DNA of 64,000 nt from Dryococelus australis (lineage: Eukaryota > Arthropoda > Insecta > Phasmatodea > Phasmatidae). Within the stretch, counting starts at the first letter, position 1. Every line of letters begins with the position of its first letter. This document shows positions 48,930 to 62,143 of this stretch, in pieces. The position numbers and the translations under genes are program-made. The stretch is from assembly GCA_029891345.1 (NCBI GenBank), contig CM057003.1, forward strand, positions 12,998,709-13,062,708, given 5' to 3'. Below the pieces are notes generated by a model, which saw nothing but the letters and a program-made list of their open reading frames with translations, was not told where the DNA came from and did not search any database.

Positions 48930-51900
48930 TTTTCTGCCATTGCAGCTGCGTGTCGTAGTACCGATGTGTCTCTTGCTCTCGAGTGGTGGTTCTGTAATGA
49001 TTGCTTGGAAGTTGAGAACTTTAAAATCTCAGGTTGGGGAAAATGTTGTTTGTTTCCATTTAGGAATCTAGTTGTTTATTTTGTATGATTTTCAAATACA
49101 TTTTTATTACTTGAATACGTGTTTCATATTCCCTTGAAGTTTGCAGCAGTTCATCTGATGGTGGTTCTTCGTTAGGATGCTGGAAAGAGCTGACCAGTCA
49201 GCTCACTGTGATAAAGGTGCAAAACAAGTCTGTTAATGCTTGTGCTGGTTTGTTCTTAGTGGTGCACAGAGGGAAATCCATTATTTTATTGATGGTATTG
49301 TTGCAATGAAGTTCTTGTGATATGGACTAATTATTGCTTTATGTGCTGGTAACAGATTTGGCAAGGACTTAATCATACTGTGATACAGCAGTTGGATAAC
49401 TTTTATTGGCACCCTCAGTTGCGCATATACTCGATGGGAAAAGAAGTCTGTAATATTGAATGCAGTGTGGGCTTATTTTCGTTGCATCACTAGCTTAAAT
49501 GCACTCAGCAGTTACCTTTAAAAAAAGAAGAAATGATTGTGTAAAAAAAATTAAGATAGGGTTTGTTTTTCCATGCACAAACTTTGTGGTTATGCCTAGT
49601 CCGGAAACATGGCAACATCGCTGGCCGCGTGGTGCCATGCAGTCCTGCACCGGCACTCAACCATACATCATCATGTGCTTGCTGTTGTGCGCTTGCCACT
49701 GTGCATGTGTTTAGACACAAAGCCGAAAGTTAATAGTGAAATTCAGCATGAATATCTGTCCCTAAAGTAAAATCTAATGTAAATCTACCTACGGATTAGT
49801 ATTTTTACTTTAACTTTTTTGAATCAATCATTGGAAATTGCCGTATTAATTCATGTGAAAATCTGGGTTGCTGCATTTACATGAAACTTATTGGGGGGAA
49901 ACAATGGGTAAAGTGTAAAAATGTTTCTGGCCATGATAAAATGACAATAAGGTCCTGTATCGCCAGAGAATAGACCTGAGAGTACAAGTCAATTACTTAT
50001 ACATGCTATTATTTGCACTGAACAACTGCTAAGAATTGGGTAACCCGATCGCTTGCAAACATCCACCTTAAATTCTGTTATGGAAATGTTTTTGTTGCAA
50101 TTTTTATAACTTCAAATGGAAGCATTTCTGTTGACAGAAAATCCATTATTCCTAGTGCAGACTTGCCAACTTTTACTATTTTTCCGTAAAATGTAAGTAT
50201 TTGCTGAATGGGGCATTTGAGTATTGCGACGTGTATATCAATGCATGAAATGTTATATTGTCGACACGTGAATGGCATCACTGTTTATTTTCATTCTGCA
50301 GTTTACTAGTTTAAAGATTCTGCTAATTAATTTGTATCGATGGCAGAGAAACTTGTATTCAGGAGTTGCAAAATAGGAATTACAAACAGTAAGTCAGTGT
50401 GTATTGTAAACAACATAATTTGAAACGGGTATGAAATGTACATCGTCTAGAAGACAATTATTTAAACTGTTTTGCAGTGTAAAAGTAAGTCGTTCATTGT
50501 ACGGAAATTTAACTTCGCCAAAAATATTTACGTCCCAAGTGTGTGTAATATTTGAATTGGCACCAACTACATATTTTTTTAAGTAAGGTTAAAACTTGAC
50601 AGGTTATATAATAATTTGAGGCCGTATCCAAATTGGCAGATTTTGTCGACAAAATAAATTGCATGACCCAAATTTGTATACAAAAATGAAGTATTTGGTA
50701 TTTCATATCTAGCAGATGTTAGCAAAATATAAAAATTACTAAATCAGCACTATGTTTGTTGTTACTTTAAAAACACATTCACGAATTTGTAAACAAAATT
50801 ATATAAAAAAAAACTACATAAAATACACTTGACATGTTTTAAAAAGTAAGTATTGTACTTTGTTTATATATATTCCGCAACAAATTTTTTTAGAAGTCAT
50901 CATTGCGTAATGTATTATTTATTAACGTATTCCTAGTATTCCACTGATATGTGTAGGAATATTATGTCTGTTTTAAGCATTAAATTTAGCTTAAAATATT
51001 TTTCGCTGTTGATGTAATGTGTTGCTGTGAGTGCTAAACAAGCGACTGTCGAATACTACACAATTGATACCTACCAAATCAGGAATTTCCAAAATAAATT
51101 TGTCAATTCGGATACCGCCTAATGAAAGATGTTAGTCTCTTCCAACCCCAGCCAATACACTGGCAATAAAATTAACAGAGCCCCGATCACAGCATTTGTT
51201 TTCACTCAAGTTTTTTCTTCACAGACAGAGCAGCTGTTTAACAAGGATACATTCTGGGCGGACGTTTTTTGAACTGTTGGAATTTAGTGATCTTATGTAC
51301 AGTATTTTGAATGCAAGTAACATATTTCGATTTTTTTAATGTGCCATTTGGGTTTACAACTGGTATTTCATATTTATTTTATGCTTTGTGTGTACAACAT
51401 GCAGAATAATAAATTTATCTTACTTCAGGTAGGAAGAATTTCTATTGTTTTTCATCCGGCGATAAACAATGCCCACATTTTCTCTGACTTAATCCAGACA
51501 AAAATGTTATGCTTGTTTTTGTAAATAATTTGTAAGCTTTCAACAATTGATCTTTGCTTGATCGAGATTGTTGGTTTCTTCACTCATACAGTTGCTGCTA
51601 TAATGTAATGAGATGTGCAGTAAGAACATTAGAATTTACTTTTGCTTACATCTCCACTCAGTGATCAATGCACTTGAGAACAAAAGAGCGACTGATGGGC
51701 TTTGTCTAAACATGGAGAGGGTGATTTTATCAGCTTCCCCATCATAAACTGTGGAGAGGAAAAGTTGCAGCCAAAGGTAGTTTTTTTTGCCTTCCCTTGC
51801 AAAGGGTGAAACTTTGACCCTGCTGTGACACACTCCAGATGGCCAAAAGAAAGATGATGCAAGGCCACTACGCTGATTGTTAGGCAACAAGTCTCCCTTC

Positions 51901-54719
51901 TGCCAAATATAAAAGGGGAGAAAGCAATGTATGTCTGAGCAACAACCGAGTCTACCTGAAGATAAAACAGGCAGCACACTACGCATTACTGGACGTTTGC
52001 TTAAATAAGCAATTTAAGGGAATGGAGGTCAACTAAGAACATAATTACCATTAGTTGCAGGGAGATACTATTAGTATTTTTTCTCAAACATCTGGCCATT
52101 ATCAGAGAGTGTAACAATTATATAGCAAAATGCTGTGTAATAATGCTGAAATAGCATGAATTTGCAAATTTTATCAAATTCTTTTTTCACGAATTTTGTT
52201 TGCATATATTGCTTAAAAAAAAGTTTGGCAGCTTCGCACGATGCACCCAAATTTAAGATGGTATATGCCAGACAATATAATATATTTTACCATGGTCTCA
52301 TCAAAATTCTCCCAAAAATTTACCACCTACGTTGAAACCGTTACTCGTTTTAAACGCTACCAAAAAAAGGGGGGGGGGGGGGGGGCAAATGTTTACTACA
52401 GAACAGTATGGAATGAAATACATGATTTCACACACGCATGGCGCGTGCTGGTAAAAATTTATTTCCAAGCTAAATAAACACAGTGCCTGGCATTGTATTT
52501 CAGTATTTTAACCACTATCAAACTAAACTGAGGTCTACAGGTTTATATGTGAATCAACGACCACTGGCAGTTTTATGCGCACACAAGCAAAAAAAAACAC
52601 ATGAATTTTTAAACGCCTATATTTTCCAACATTTTCAAATCAATCAATCTACATATACACTGTACTTGCACTACTTGAGTAGACCCCTAGTAATGACCCC
52701 AGGTGGGGGATCCCCCAGATCCCTGGCCTTTGCTAGGCCATCCTGCGACACTCTGCTCCACGCCAGCTGAGCCAGGGCCTAGAACAAAAAAAAAAAAGTG
52801 CCGGTCAAGATTAATTGTATGGACTGTGGTGTCGGGCAGTGTTAATGAGCAATAGGCCACCACGTTGGGAAAGTGTGTATGGAGTCCACACTGCTAGTAA
52901 GTGTTGGTGAGATTGGTGAGATGACTGTGTAAGCTGTGTATGACTGAACCCAATAAAAAGTACTCCCCGGTATAGAACACATACAGTCCTACAATAAAAT
53001 TGGTGTAAATATCAAGTGCTCAGAGTAAACAGAATGAGTAGAGACAAAACCACATTTGCTACCTCTAAAAGGTCTTGGTGCCTAGCACTTAATACAGTGT
53101 GGCTACCTCACACCTTGTTGCATCCAGTAGGCAAACCACTTAAAAAAAAAACGTGTAAGTGTAAAGAGTATTTTGATACTGTCTATTGCAGCAACTAGTC
53201 TGAGCATCCATATTGCATTCTCATTTTGTTTCAGATTTTAAATTATGTTATCAAATGCACACAAGTAGAATAGCTTATACTGGCAACACACACAAACTTT
53301 AGCAAACATACTACAATGACTAACCAAGGGTAAAATTCGAAGACACTTGAGAACATTTCAATAGTAGACAAGAAAGAAAACACCGCATGATACAAATTGA
53401 TCAAGGACACACTTATACTAACATTACAGAATCACAACCCTCAACATGGAACATAGACAATTATCAACAAGCAAAGAAAATAATTCAATAAAAATACACA
53501 AGAAACAAAACATGTCAGATGTCACTACACGAATTAGCTTAAGGTTTTTGTTTCAGCACTGATGTGAATAGAAAAATTTACTCTTATGAGTGAATTTTGG
53601 TGTAGGTCTGGGAAATTGCTACTGAAAACTTACCAATTTTTCTTCACAATGAACTTTCATATTTACCATAAACAAATCTCTTCAATAATCATGAAGAGGC
53701 AGGGTATTTAGGTCATAGACTTGAATCATAATTAAAATCAGTCATACCTCTTTTAATTGTACTCAGTAGACAACAAGCAGGACAAAATAAAAAGGGGGTT
53801 CCTGGGCCTCACTTTGATGTAGCACTTGACAGTTTGTAATATGGAAGTATGATATGTTGCGCAAAATTAGAACTCTTTTAAGGTTCTCAAAAATGTAGGT
53901 ACAATTTTCAGATCAGTAGCAGTTCAAAGAAATTTTCCTTGTTCCAGAGACATGCGAACATATCAGCCAGTTACAAATATCCATTACCAGGATGATTCTT
54001 CAGCACTTCTGTACCATAATGGACGCCATCGGTCTCCGACGACATATAGTACACATTTCTAGAAATTCCTCGCCAGTGGGCTGCATCAGAAGGAATTGCA
54101 GGTCGCCTATATTAAACACTGACAGCTAAAAGACACGTATTAGCTAATTTCTGGTACTGCATACAGGTACTCCACTTAAACAAAACTGGGACCTCTGGTT
54201 GAGACGTCTGAATGGCTTCATGGTTGCTAGCTGAAGAGGACCGAATTTGGGACCTACACACCCATGCCAAGCCTGACTGCAGGAACACCTGAATTGCATT
54301 GTTATCAGCTCAACTGGGATAGGCTGATGATGACAATGAAATTCAAATTCGGCTCCCCACAAACCAAAACACGTGGAGAGCATGTTCCTAAACTTAAAGT
54401 AAACAAATGTCATACATGTTAAAAGGTCACAGAATTACTTTTGATCATAAAATTTAAATGTCAAATTAATAAATACATTCAATCCGAAAGTTTATGTCCA
54501 CTGTTTGAGGTTAAGTTTAATAGTTAATACACACGTGTGAAAAATCACAATTTAAATGTTCTCAGCAATCAAAAATAAAGTTTGTATTGATCCGTGTCAC
54601 TGTTTACCCTGAAAAATCCATCAGTTCAGAAATAAAAATATAAATACTATGGGTTGAAAAAGACAGCCGGTAAAAAAATAAACAAACCTAGTTATTGAAA
54701 TGTATGTACACAACTTTAC
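48930..54719. other. HSPE1 3' flank and intergenic DNA, no further host gene recognised
   Basis: No AATAAA was seen in the first 150 bases after the HSPE1 stop, so the 3' end is undefined. A 51690-52020 block contains CCAAATATAAAAGGGGAG on the plus strand and could be a promoter or solo LTR, unassigned. A poly-G run lies at 52370-52386. A block at 54140-54400 holds an 89-codon Cys-rich minus-strand frame that is not recognised. The rest is A+T-rich. Confidence 0.45.
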
Positions 54720-55480
54720 ATGGGGTTCGACTGGGACCAACAAGGATGTGCATGAAGGATATCCAAAACTACGAGAGAGTCAATAAAACAGGAAGTGAGA
54801 AACATATTTTGGCCTCACAAAAAATGATTGTGTAGAACGTCACAGAAAATGGGAGTTTTCGATAGCACTTTACAACAAGCTGCTATAAAAGTGAAGCTAC
54901 ATGAATATAGTGTTACTGTGGTGCAACAATTGCAACCTCCTCAATGCAAATGGAGTCAGTTACTGGTTCCAACAGTTTGTCAATGTATATCCGGGAATCC
55001 TTTTCTAAATGTGGTTCTCACATGAAGTGTGGTTCCATAGCAGCGGGGTTGTAACGTCCCAGATTACCTGGCTTTTGGCTACTAATAATCCTCGCACCGT
55101 GCATAAAACATCTCTAGATGATGAAAAAAAATTTATTGTGTGCCTCATTTTTTTTTTCAACACAACAGTTGATACCAATGTCTATGTGGGAATTGTTCAA
55201 GAGTTGGTGAATCTGGTGGATGATGTGGACCTACTTACTGGCTAGTTTCAGCAGGATGGTACCACTTTTACAATGCCACCATGAGAGAAATTGTGTTCTC
55301 CTTTGAAGATTATGTAATATACAAAGAACTGGCTATCCAAATCACCTGACACTACCCCACTGGATTTATTCCTATAATCTATTCCAGATACTTCCAATTT
55401 TTATGAAGCCATGCTAAAGTTCTACCTCCAATATATTACTTCGCCTCGTGCAAACAAGTCTAGAAAATTACACTATAGGG
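54720..55480 (+). pseudogene. Tc1/mariner-like transposase relic
   Basis: Plus-strand fragments in shifting frames: EYSVTVVQQLQPP, then FQQFVNVYPGILFLMWFSHE, then VWFHSSGVVTSQ, then YVGIVQELVNLVDDVDLLTG followed by a stop and FQQDGTTFTMPP (the QQDGA catalytic-D motif), and finally SKSPDTTPLDLFL (the RSPDLTPPDFFLWG motif). This order is that of a common arthropod mariner-like transposase with a DDE domain. Several in-frame stops show that it is inactive. Confidence 0.85.
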
Positions 55481-55984
55481 ACAATGTACCACTATTATTT
55501 ACTAGACATTACCAACACACCCATTTCCTCCCTGTATTTATTCATTTAATTATATTTTATCTATAGATTATAATATTTTGTTTATAAGTACAAGTTAAAT
55601 GCAATAAAAAATAAGCTGTTTTATATTAAGTATTAAATGTTTTTGATACATGACATATTTAGGAAACAACCAAGCACGTCATATATGGGGCGATTCTTCA
55701 GATGTTTGATTCAAAAGGTGTAATAAACTGCGAGTAGACTATATGTAGCATGCTATCACAAGCCACTGACTGTCATGGAACTGCATTCAGTGGGAAATTG
55801 ACATCGTGACTTCTGAGATGTGTTGGTGACTACCTTCTGTAACATGGAGAGGTGTGTGCAGGCATGCATTGACGCTACTGGTGACCACTTGTTGTGAGAC
55901 AACTGAGCTTCTCATACACCAAGGTATGTCTGAAGCATATTTATTATGAGCAAAAATTTGATGTTTATGAATGAACATCAGAGA
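55481..55984. other. No gene recognised
   Basis: A+T-rich DNA downstream of the transposase relic; it may include the element's lost 3' end. Confidence 0.5.
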
Positions 55985-56975
55985 ACTACAGTAAAACTCC
56001 TCTATTACGACCCCATTTATTACAACCACCTGTTTATTACGACCCAATCCCCAGGAACCGTGCAAAGTTTGGGTTGAAAAACGAGAAAATTTGAGGCACG
56101 TCTAAAAATAGATACAGTATTCCCTCTCCAACCGCAGTATCTTGAACTGCTGTTTCACTTATGCATGGATTTGATTATGCAGACCATTTCTCCAACCGCG
56201 GTACTAGTTTCTATTCAAGGTTTTCAGTCTATGGAAAACTAGCCCTTACTGATGTTAGTGGTTTGCCCTAGTGCCTCTGCTTTACCCTCCCTATCTTTTT
56301 TCGCTTCCATTATCCCTCCTCTTTTACTGTAAATACAGCGGCACATTACACAAACTAGTTTCTTAATCAGTGTATGTACGATAATTAAAGTTAACTCAAT
56401 GCCCTTTTTTTAAATGACTATTTTTAAGTTCATGTACACCCACGCCTCTGTAATGTGCTAATTTTTATGGTGTGCAATTTTTTTTCCTGTGAAAATTTTA
56501 TGTGTAATGATAAGCGTGTGCAAATAAAATGTGTTCTTAAGTTACCGGTACCATATAGCGAGTGAGGCAGTGTGCGTATATAGGCAAGTTTTTGATGAAA
56601 AATTCGGGATACTTAATATTTCATTAGACTGCACTAAATGTTTATATTCCCGTAAACATTGCCAGGGTCTCATTGTGCCAGTGCAGAGGCCAACACGCAG
56701 CCTACATTTCGTATAAATTCAACACATTGACATGAATTGCATCTATCAGCATACTTTCCCAACGCTAGGCCGCTGTTACGAAGTGAACCGGCCCTGTAAC
56801 GACGGTAGTGGAGGCGGTTGCCCAACCTGAGAATCTAGGGCTGACCTTCAGCAGCAAACCACCACGCCCGTGCCTGGCCGCGCTGCAGAGGCCCAAAATT
56901 TCTCAAATTTTTTGACCCCCCCCCCCCCCCTATTATGACCCTATTCTCGGGAACCGTGAGGGGTCGTACTAGGTG
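55985..56975. mobile_element. Pogo/Tigger-like element remnant
   Basis: CAGTAAAACTCCTCTATTACG at about 55990 is typical of pogo-type ends. A sub-terminal block TTATTACGACCCAATCCCCA followed by GGAACCGTG recurs near 56930-56965 as TATTATGACCCTATTCTCGG followed by GAACCGTG. The two blocks are direct, not inverted, so the right end is rearranged or belongs to a second copy. No transposase is seen. A poly-C run lies at 56917-56930. Confidence 0.5.
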
Positions 56976-57335
56976 TGCACATATGAATGGCAATGAGTGT
57001 ACGTTATATGACTACAATAACCTGTGTAGCACTTTGGTTACCTGAGAAATGCCAGTAGTGACCGACCAAAAAAGTCCATGTATGAAATGATATAGAATGA
57101 GTGAGATAGCTGGATTAAAATGGGGAAAACAGAGAAGCATTAAAATGAGGTGGTTAAGATGACTCTAGAAAAAATTATTACGAAAGAGAGATTGTAAAGC
57201 CATCCTCCATCCTTGTCTACCATAGTTTTGTTAATATGTATGGAGATTTACCACAATTTATTTAATTATATGTCAGTAATGCAGTGTTGGATAGGTATAG
57301 TTGGAGTCTAGAAATTTTCGCACCTGCAAAATTAT

Positions 57336-57617
57336 CAGGGTTGCCACAGGTCTGGAAAACAGGGAAATATCAGGGAATTTGAAAACTGTCAGGGAATTCT
57401 GTGATATGCATGACATATTTCACAGCTCTGTCATCAATCGAGTATATCTGCCAGAATAATATAAAATTGTTTTAATGATAGTGGACTAAATGCTTAAGCA
57501 TTTTTCTTGGCAATTTACGTAGTGGGCATTTTTGTAAGTTCTGAGAAGTATTTTGGTGTAAATGTGTGTTGTAATGCAAAGGAGCCAATCGTTACTAGAA
57601 AAAAGTTGGCAACCCTG
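57336..57617. mobile_element. Small hAT-like MITE, 282 bp
   Basis: Starts CAGGGTTGCCA and ends TGGCAACCCTG, giving perfect 10-11-bp inverted ends. Inside the left end are CAGGGAAATATCAGGGAATTT repeats. Flanks AAAATTAT and AATATGAA do not form an exact duplication, so the target site has decayed. Confidence 0.75.
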
Positions 57618-58396
57618 AATATGAAATAATGTGAAATATGAAAAAATTACAGTTATTCATGAGTTTCTATAATAATTCACATATTTACTACATCAAAGAA
57701 AGTGCTCAATAAAATGTATCCAAAACCATCTTTTACCATGAAAATACTCACAGACAGTTTTACCATTTTTAATGTATGGTACAGCATTATCGCTCATTTA
57801 TTTGACATATGTACTGATAAAAGATAAAATTAGTTCTGGTAATCATGTTGTTGACTGCACAAACGTGAACAAAGATTACTATCGAACGAGAACAACTTAT
57901 AATTAAATTGGTAGCAAGGTCGAAAGATTATCACTGCAGTATCATTCAATATATTGACCTGAATCACCAAGTGTTTGTTCATATGTTAAATGCTGTGCTA
58001 CAATCACTGTAGTGTTCCAGCGTGAGCATGAGAAAGTATTGTCTACAAGAGCAGTAAGGAATCTGTTATGCAACCAATTAGGAATGATCAGGTCCTACAT
58101 GATCACCGATATTTACAAATTGATACTCTGATATGATAAATGTGTTACTATTCAACTACGTACAGTAAACTTCCGATATACTGGGGGTGGCATAATCTGG
58201 TTGCAACATAAACGTGGAGCCACCAGTTCAAAGCCAAACAATAATCCTCCTGAACCGGTATGTAACCCCAGGGTACTTACCGCAGCAACTAACTTCGTCC
58301 CAACATGTAAGTCGGCCAGACCAGCCCCGTACAGGCACCCTGGTACCTTACGCGAAACTGATTAGGTTGTTCTCCAGGGCCGAAATTAGTACACCC
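57618..58396. other. No gene recognised
   Basis: A+T-rich DNA left of the LTR element. ACAGTAAACTTCCGATATAC at about 58163 resembles a pogo-type end, unpaired. Confidence 0.5.
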
Positions 58397-59643
58397 TGAT
58401 GCATGCCCGGTTAAACTGAATGGCATATTGGTAGAGGATTTTGTCGCTAGACCAATAGCAGAGTATTTAAGTTAGGCTCAACAGGGTTTGGCGAGAGGTG
58501 TTGGGTATTGACTTACACCATCGTCTCAGTTGATGCTGTCCGGGTCTCACTCAATGGCAGCAGGCGCGCCTCACTCTGAAGTGGCGATTCCAGGTGGCTA
58601 ACTCACTGCTCCAAAAGTGCCGGTTTGACCAACCGTACCTTGCCTCAGTCTTGTACACCAACCCTCTCACCCCGGGATGGTACTCTGGGTTGGCATGAAG
58701 TGACGGGGAAAAATATGAAAGTACAACCGGAGCAGGTGCGACTGCTTGGCGTCTGAGTTCGGCGGATACCATTCCGCCTGCCTTTCCTTCATGGGAGGTG
58801 CGAGTGCACTCAGCTGCTTGGCAGCAAGGAACGCTATTTTTTGCTCCCTACCCTTTTTGCAGTTCCTTACCTGGTAAGGCATAGAATCACTGAGTCTTTG
58901 GTTTGGTATGTTCAGTTGGTGCACAAGATATTGCAAACAAAACACACACACACACAAAATATAAGCATAGAAATGTGTAACATAAAAATTCCCTCCTACA
59001 AAACGGCATTCTTCTTGTAGGTGATCACATATGCACTTTGAAAACGTATAGTTATATATAATTGTGCACCTACACTTCAAATCAGATTTAAATGCTGAAG
59101 AACATAGAAAAATTAACCTAGCTATCCCTTGTGGGGATAGTCCATCTTATTAAGTAGGTCTAACAATTAATTTGTTCACTTTGTATCTTCATTGAAATGT
59201 TCAAGGTAAATTCCCAAGGAATGTAACCGTCAACAGGTGTTGAAAATGCACTCCTACAAGATGGCATTCTCCGTGTAGGCGATCTTAACAAGTACACAGT
59301 AAAAAAGTATGGTTATATTTAAAGGTTTACATACACATCAAGTCAGATTTAAATGATGAAAAATATAAAAAAAGAAAAAGCTAAAAATATGCAATTGTTA
59401 CGTCAAAGTGCCTCTTTTCAACTTAATCACTGGCACTATGGTGAGCGTCTATTAGTAATGCTACCTACTTAAGTGGCTGTTGGCCACTCAAAAAACTGAA
59501 CCTTGAAGTGTAAAAGGTCTATATTTCAATACGGTGAAAAGTTACTGACTGACATACAGCTTTTTACGCCTGTAATAAAAAGTTTGTTAGCACATAGTCG
59601 AGTGCTAATTTGCGGGTTGCATTTAACTCTTCGGTTCCTTACA
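58397..59643 (-). repeat. 3' LTR of minus-strand retrotransposon, with about 0.73-kb extra segment
   Basis: On the plus strand 58397-58892 is closely similar to 62911-63396. The outer edge TGATGCATGCCC reads ...CA as an LTR end on the minus strand. The inner edge ...TTCCTTACA, just before a pyrimidine tract, reads TG as an LTR start. The right LTR goes directly from TCACTG (63396) to TTTAAC...TACA (63417). Here TCACTG (58892) is separated from TTTAAC...TACA (59622-59643) by 729 bp. The extra DNA holds two copies, about 263 bp apart, of a roughly 125-bp segment (CTCCTACAA..., CAGATTTAAATG...), at 58985-59110 and 59248-59370. Confidence 0.75.
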
Positions 59644-59661
59644 CTTCTTCCCCCCTTCTCT
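59644..59661 (-). other. Polypurine tract of the LTR retrotransposon
   Basis: On the minus strand GAGAAGGGGGGAAGAAG directly precedes the TG that starts the 3' LTR. This is the expected position and base composition of a plus-strand priming site for LTR elements. Confidence 0.75.
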
Positions 59662-61139
59662 TGTTGACAGCGGGGTGATGCACTTTTACGGGATACTTTG
59701 AATTTAACTTAGCCGAATTGTGATTGTTCTGCTTACTTCATTGTCTTTGACTTGCGGCTAAATTAAATGTAGTGCACGTGACACGTCTATAACGAGTCTT
59801 TTGTCACGCGCACTAGGTAGCGGTTGACGGCTACTGCACTGTCCGTAATATCAGCACACTTACTACCGATCTTCGTTCTTATCTCTTGTGGACCTCCCCC
59901 TCGGATGAAGGGCAGCATGCAGAGGGTACGGCCACATGTACCTTGCTGTGGGCCTCCATGGCGATTCCCGGTACCGGCCAGGTGTATGGGCGGCCTTGGG
60001 GGTAGACGGGGGCATCAGGTGTCATGGAGCAGCCTGGGGCATCATGGCGTCTGCTTTTGTAGCAACAGATTGGGAGGGCACTCGTACAAGGGACGTTGAG
60101 GCCTTGTGCGGGAGTGACAAGCTTTTCACCCCGACTGCACGGGTTCCTACCCATAGGGCAAGATGGCTCTCTGATGGGGCAGTGCGAAGGAGAAAGGTCT
60201 CGACCTAGAATGCGGGTAGCACAGCTCGTCGTAGGACCAGATCATGGGCAGCATCGACGGTCTCGGTGGCCAGGTCCTAGGGCGAGGCAGTGGGAGGGAG
60301 AATCACCTCGACCTCCACTGCGGGTGATGTGCCAGACAAGGGGTAGTTGGCGGCGTCGATGGTCTCGACGACAGCAGCGCCTTGCACTGCAAGACCTTGA
60401 GGCGGAGCACTTCCTTCTGGGCAACTCGACATCCTGGGTTGCGAAAGTTCCTGTGTGGCCGGTAGTTGGTACAGAGCACTCTCATCGGAGTTTGACATCC
60501 TGGGTGGCGGGAGTTCTTCGTTGTTGGGTGCAGTGGTCCACGGTGTAGACACTGGCATGTCCTTGGCCACTGTCCTTAGGATTCTTCCTCTTACACATTA
60601 TCTGCACTTGCGCTGAGCACAGTTTCCAGTGGTCTAGTGGCACTTTAGTACTTCATCATCGGAACCAGAGGTCGATAACCAGGTGGAGTGGTAGTTGCTT
60701 GCTCCGGGTTCGCGACATGCTTGCCTGTTGACGGCCCAGTGGAAGGTACGGTAGCTTCTCGGCATCAGAAACAGACTTCATAGAAGTCGGCATGTCCTAG
60801 ATTTCTTCGGCTGTTTTCCCTATCTCTGGGATTTCGCCAAGACATTTTGGTGCAGTTAGGGTGGCCCAGTCAGGTCTGACGATGACTCGGCCACAGCTGG
60901 TCTGCGTCAAGGGTAGGGATTTAACGGGGACTGCTCCTCGGCGCTGTTGCATCTCTATTCTCCCGGGTGGAGAATAGGATGGCTCCCTGTCAGATTCTGG
61001 AGTTCGGGTCTCAGGTATCTTCGTTGGCCTTGGTTCAACTTTGGAAGCTGCCATTTGACGGCCTAGGGCCTCGTTTGGAAGTCGGGGGCCTCGAAAGCTC
61101 TTGGTCTGGGGCATCTCCGGACTGAGGCAGCGCATGACG
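59662..61139 (-). pseudogene. Post-protease region of LTR element, no reverse transcriptase seen
   Basis: Minus-strand frames (60797-61135, 60277-60570 and others) are rich in Pro, Ser, Thr and Ala and contain no YxDD, RNase H or integrase zinc-finger motif. They might be a linker or a tail-like region. Reverse transcriptase and integrase appear to have been deleted, leaving this 1.5-kb segment between protease and polypurine tract. Confidence 0.5.
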
Positions 61140-61704
61140 TCAATGGGCTCTTCGGGCCTGACTTCTAGTCGGGTGATTTAGGGCTGGCTGGTTCGTTTCT
61201 ACCAGCAACTGTTGGAGGCAGATTGGGGTACGAGGAGGGGCAGCACTCAGCTGGCTACCTTCCCAGTTAATCAGGGGTCCTCTGCCTCTTCCCAGTTGAA
61301 GGCGGCGTTGTCCATAATCGAGGATGCATTGCAGCTGAAGTAGCCATGGTTGCGCCAAAATCAGGGATTTCCTGATATGGAGCATAACTATAAAATTAAC
61401 ATGGGATGTTTTATAATGTATCCAGATCGTTACCTTTATGACTCCGACCTGAAGGAAGCGATCCGGTTGTGCGAGTCTGACCTTACTTGTAACGGGGGTC
61501 AGTTTGGCTCGTTGGCAGGGCGTGGAGTAGGTCACTCCTTATAAAATTACCCCCGACGGCCGAATCTAGTATCGCCACTACACGAGAATCAAACCTTTTT
61601 GTTAAATTTAGGAGAATGACTGTGACTGTGGGTTCTTCTCCCCCTTGTTTTGGTTCCAGGTTCACACTCTCTGCGGCAGTCTCTGTTGTGATGTCGGCCG
61701 GCAC
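61140..61704 (-). pseudogene. Retropepsin-like protease remnant of LTR element
   Basis: The first frame (61483-61704) has VVAILDSAVGGNFIRSDLL, matching the aspartic protease flap-side motif LLDSGA.GNFIS with the catalytic Asp kept but the Gly replaced (DSA for DSG/DTG). The second frame (61140-61535) continues with KVTIWIHYKTSHVNFIVML and SLILAQPWLLQ, equivalent to the ILG.PWL motif of Ty3/gypsy proteases. The frames overlap with a shift near 61500. Upstream CLYCAGRHHNR-like sequence (about 61710) may be a broken zinc knuckle. Confidence 0.75.
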
Positions 61705-61897
61705 AATACAGACACTTTAGCGGCGTGAGATAACGGGGAGGGGGAATCAAAGTAAGGTCGGGGTTTCCGGTGGCGTAGGGGTGGGCACGTGGCAGGTCAG
61801 TGTTCTCCCCTCCTTCCCCTTTTCTACCTGCCTATGGTGATTGACTGTGGCTTTGGGGCTTGTAAAAAATTTAGCAGCTTCGGTAATAGTGTTCGAA

Positions 61898-62143
61898 CTA
61901 TGAAGCATATACAATTTTCTTCGCCCTTCTCTGCCGGAAAAAGGCGTGGTAAATCCACACCTTGTTTCTTATGAACAATTCAGCCTCTTCATCCATGTTC
62001 TGGGTCTGGCTGTACAATTGAAACGTCAGTCTGGCCAACACCTCCTCGTCAGCGAATTCCGCCATGAGCCTCTTACTAAACTGCTTCCAGTCCATTAGGA
62101 ATTCACCATATTGTTCCCACCAGGTGAGGGCGTGACCTTTCAA
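61898..62143 (-). pseudogene. Gag core (retrotransposon gag domain) of LTR element
   Basis: The 81-codon frame begins KGHALTWWEQY and includes WKQFSKRLMAEFADEEVLAR and LTFQLYSQTQNMDEEAELFI. It follows the usual Ty3/gypsy Gag pattern: L.G.A..WW, W..F...L...F, L..L.Q...E....F. It overlaps the preceding PHD-like frame by four bases in a different frame and ends before the protease, so this copy is broken. Confidence 0.8.

Noticed and set aside
51690..52020. A host gene promoter at CCAAATATAAAAGGGG
   Set aside because: The TATA-like box is suggestive, but no downstream coding exon or repeat border could be supported; it could equally be a solo LTR.
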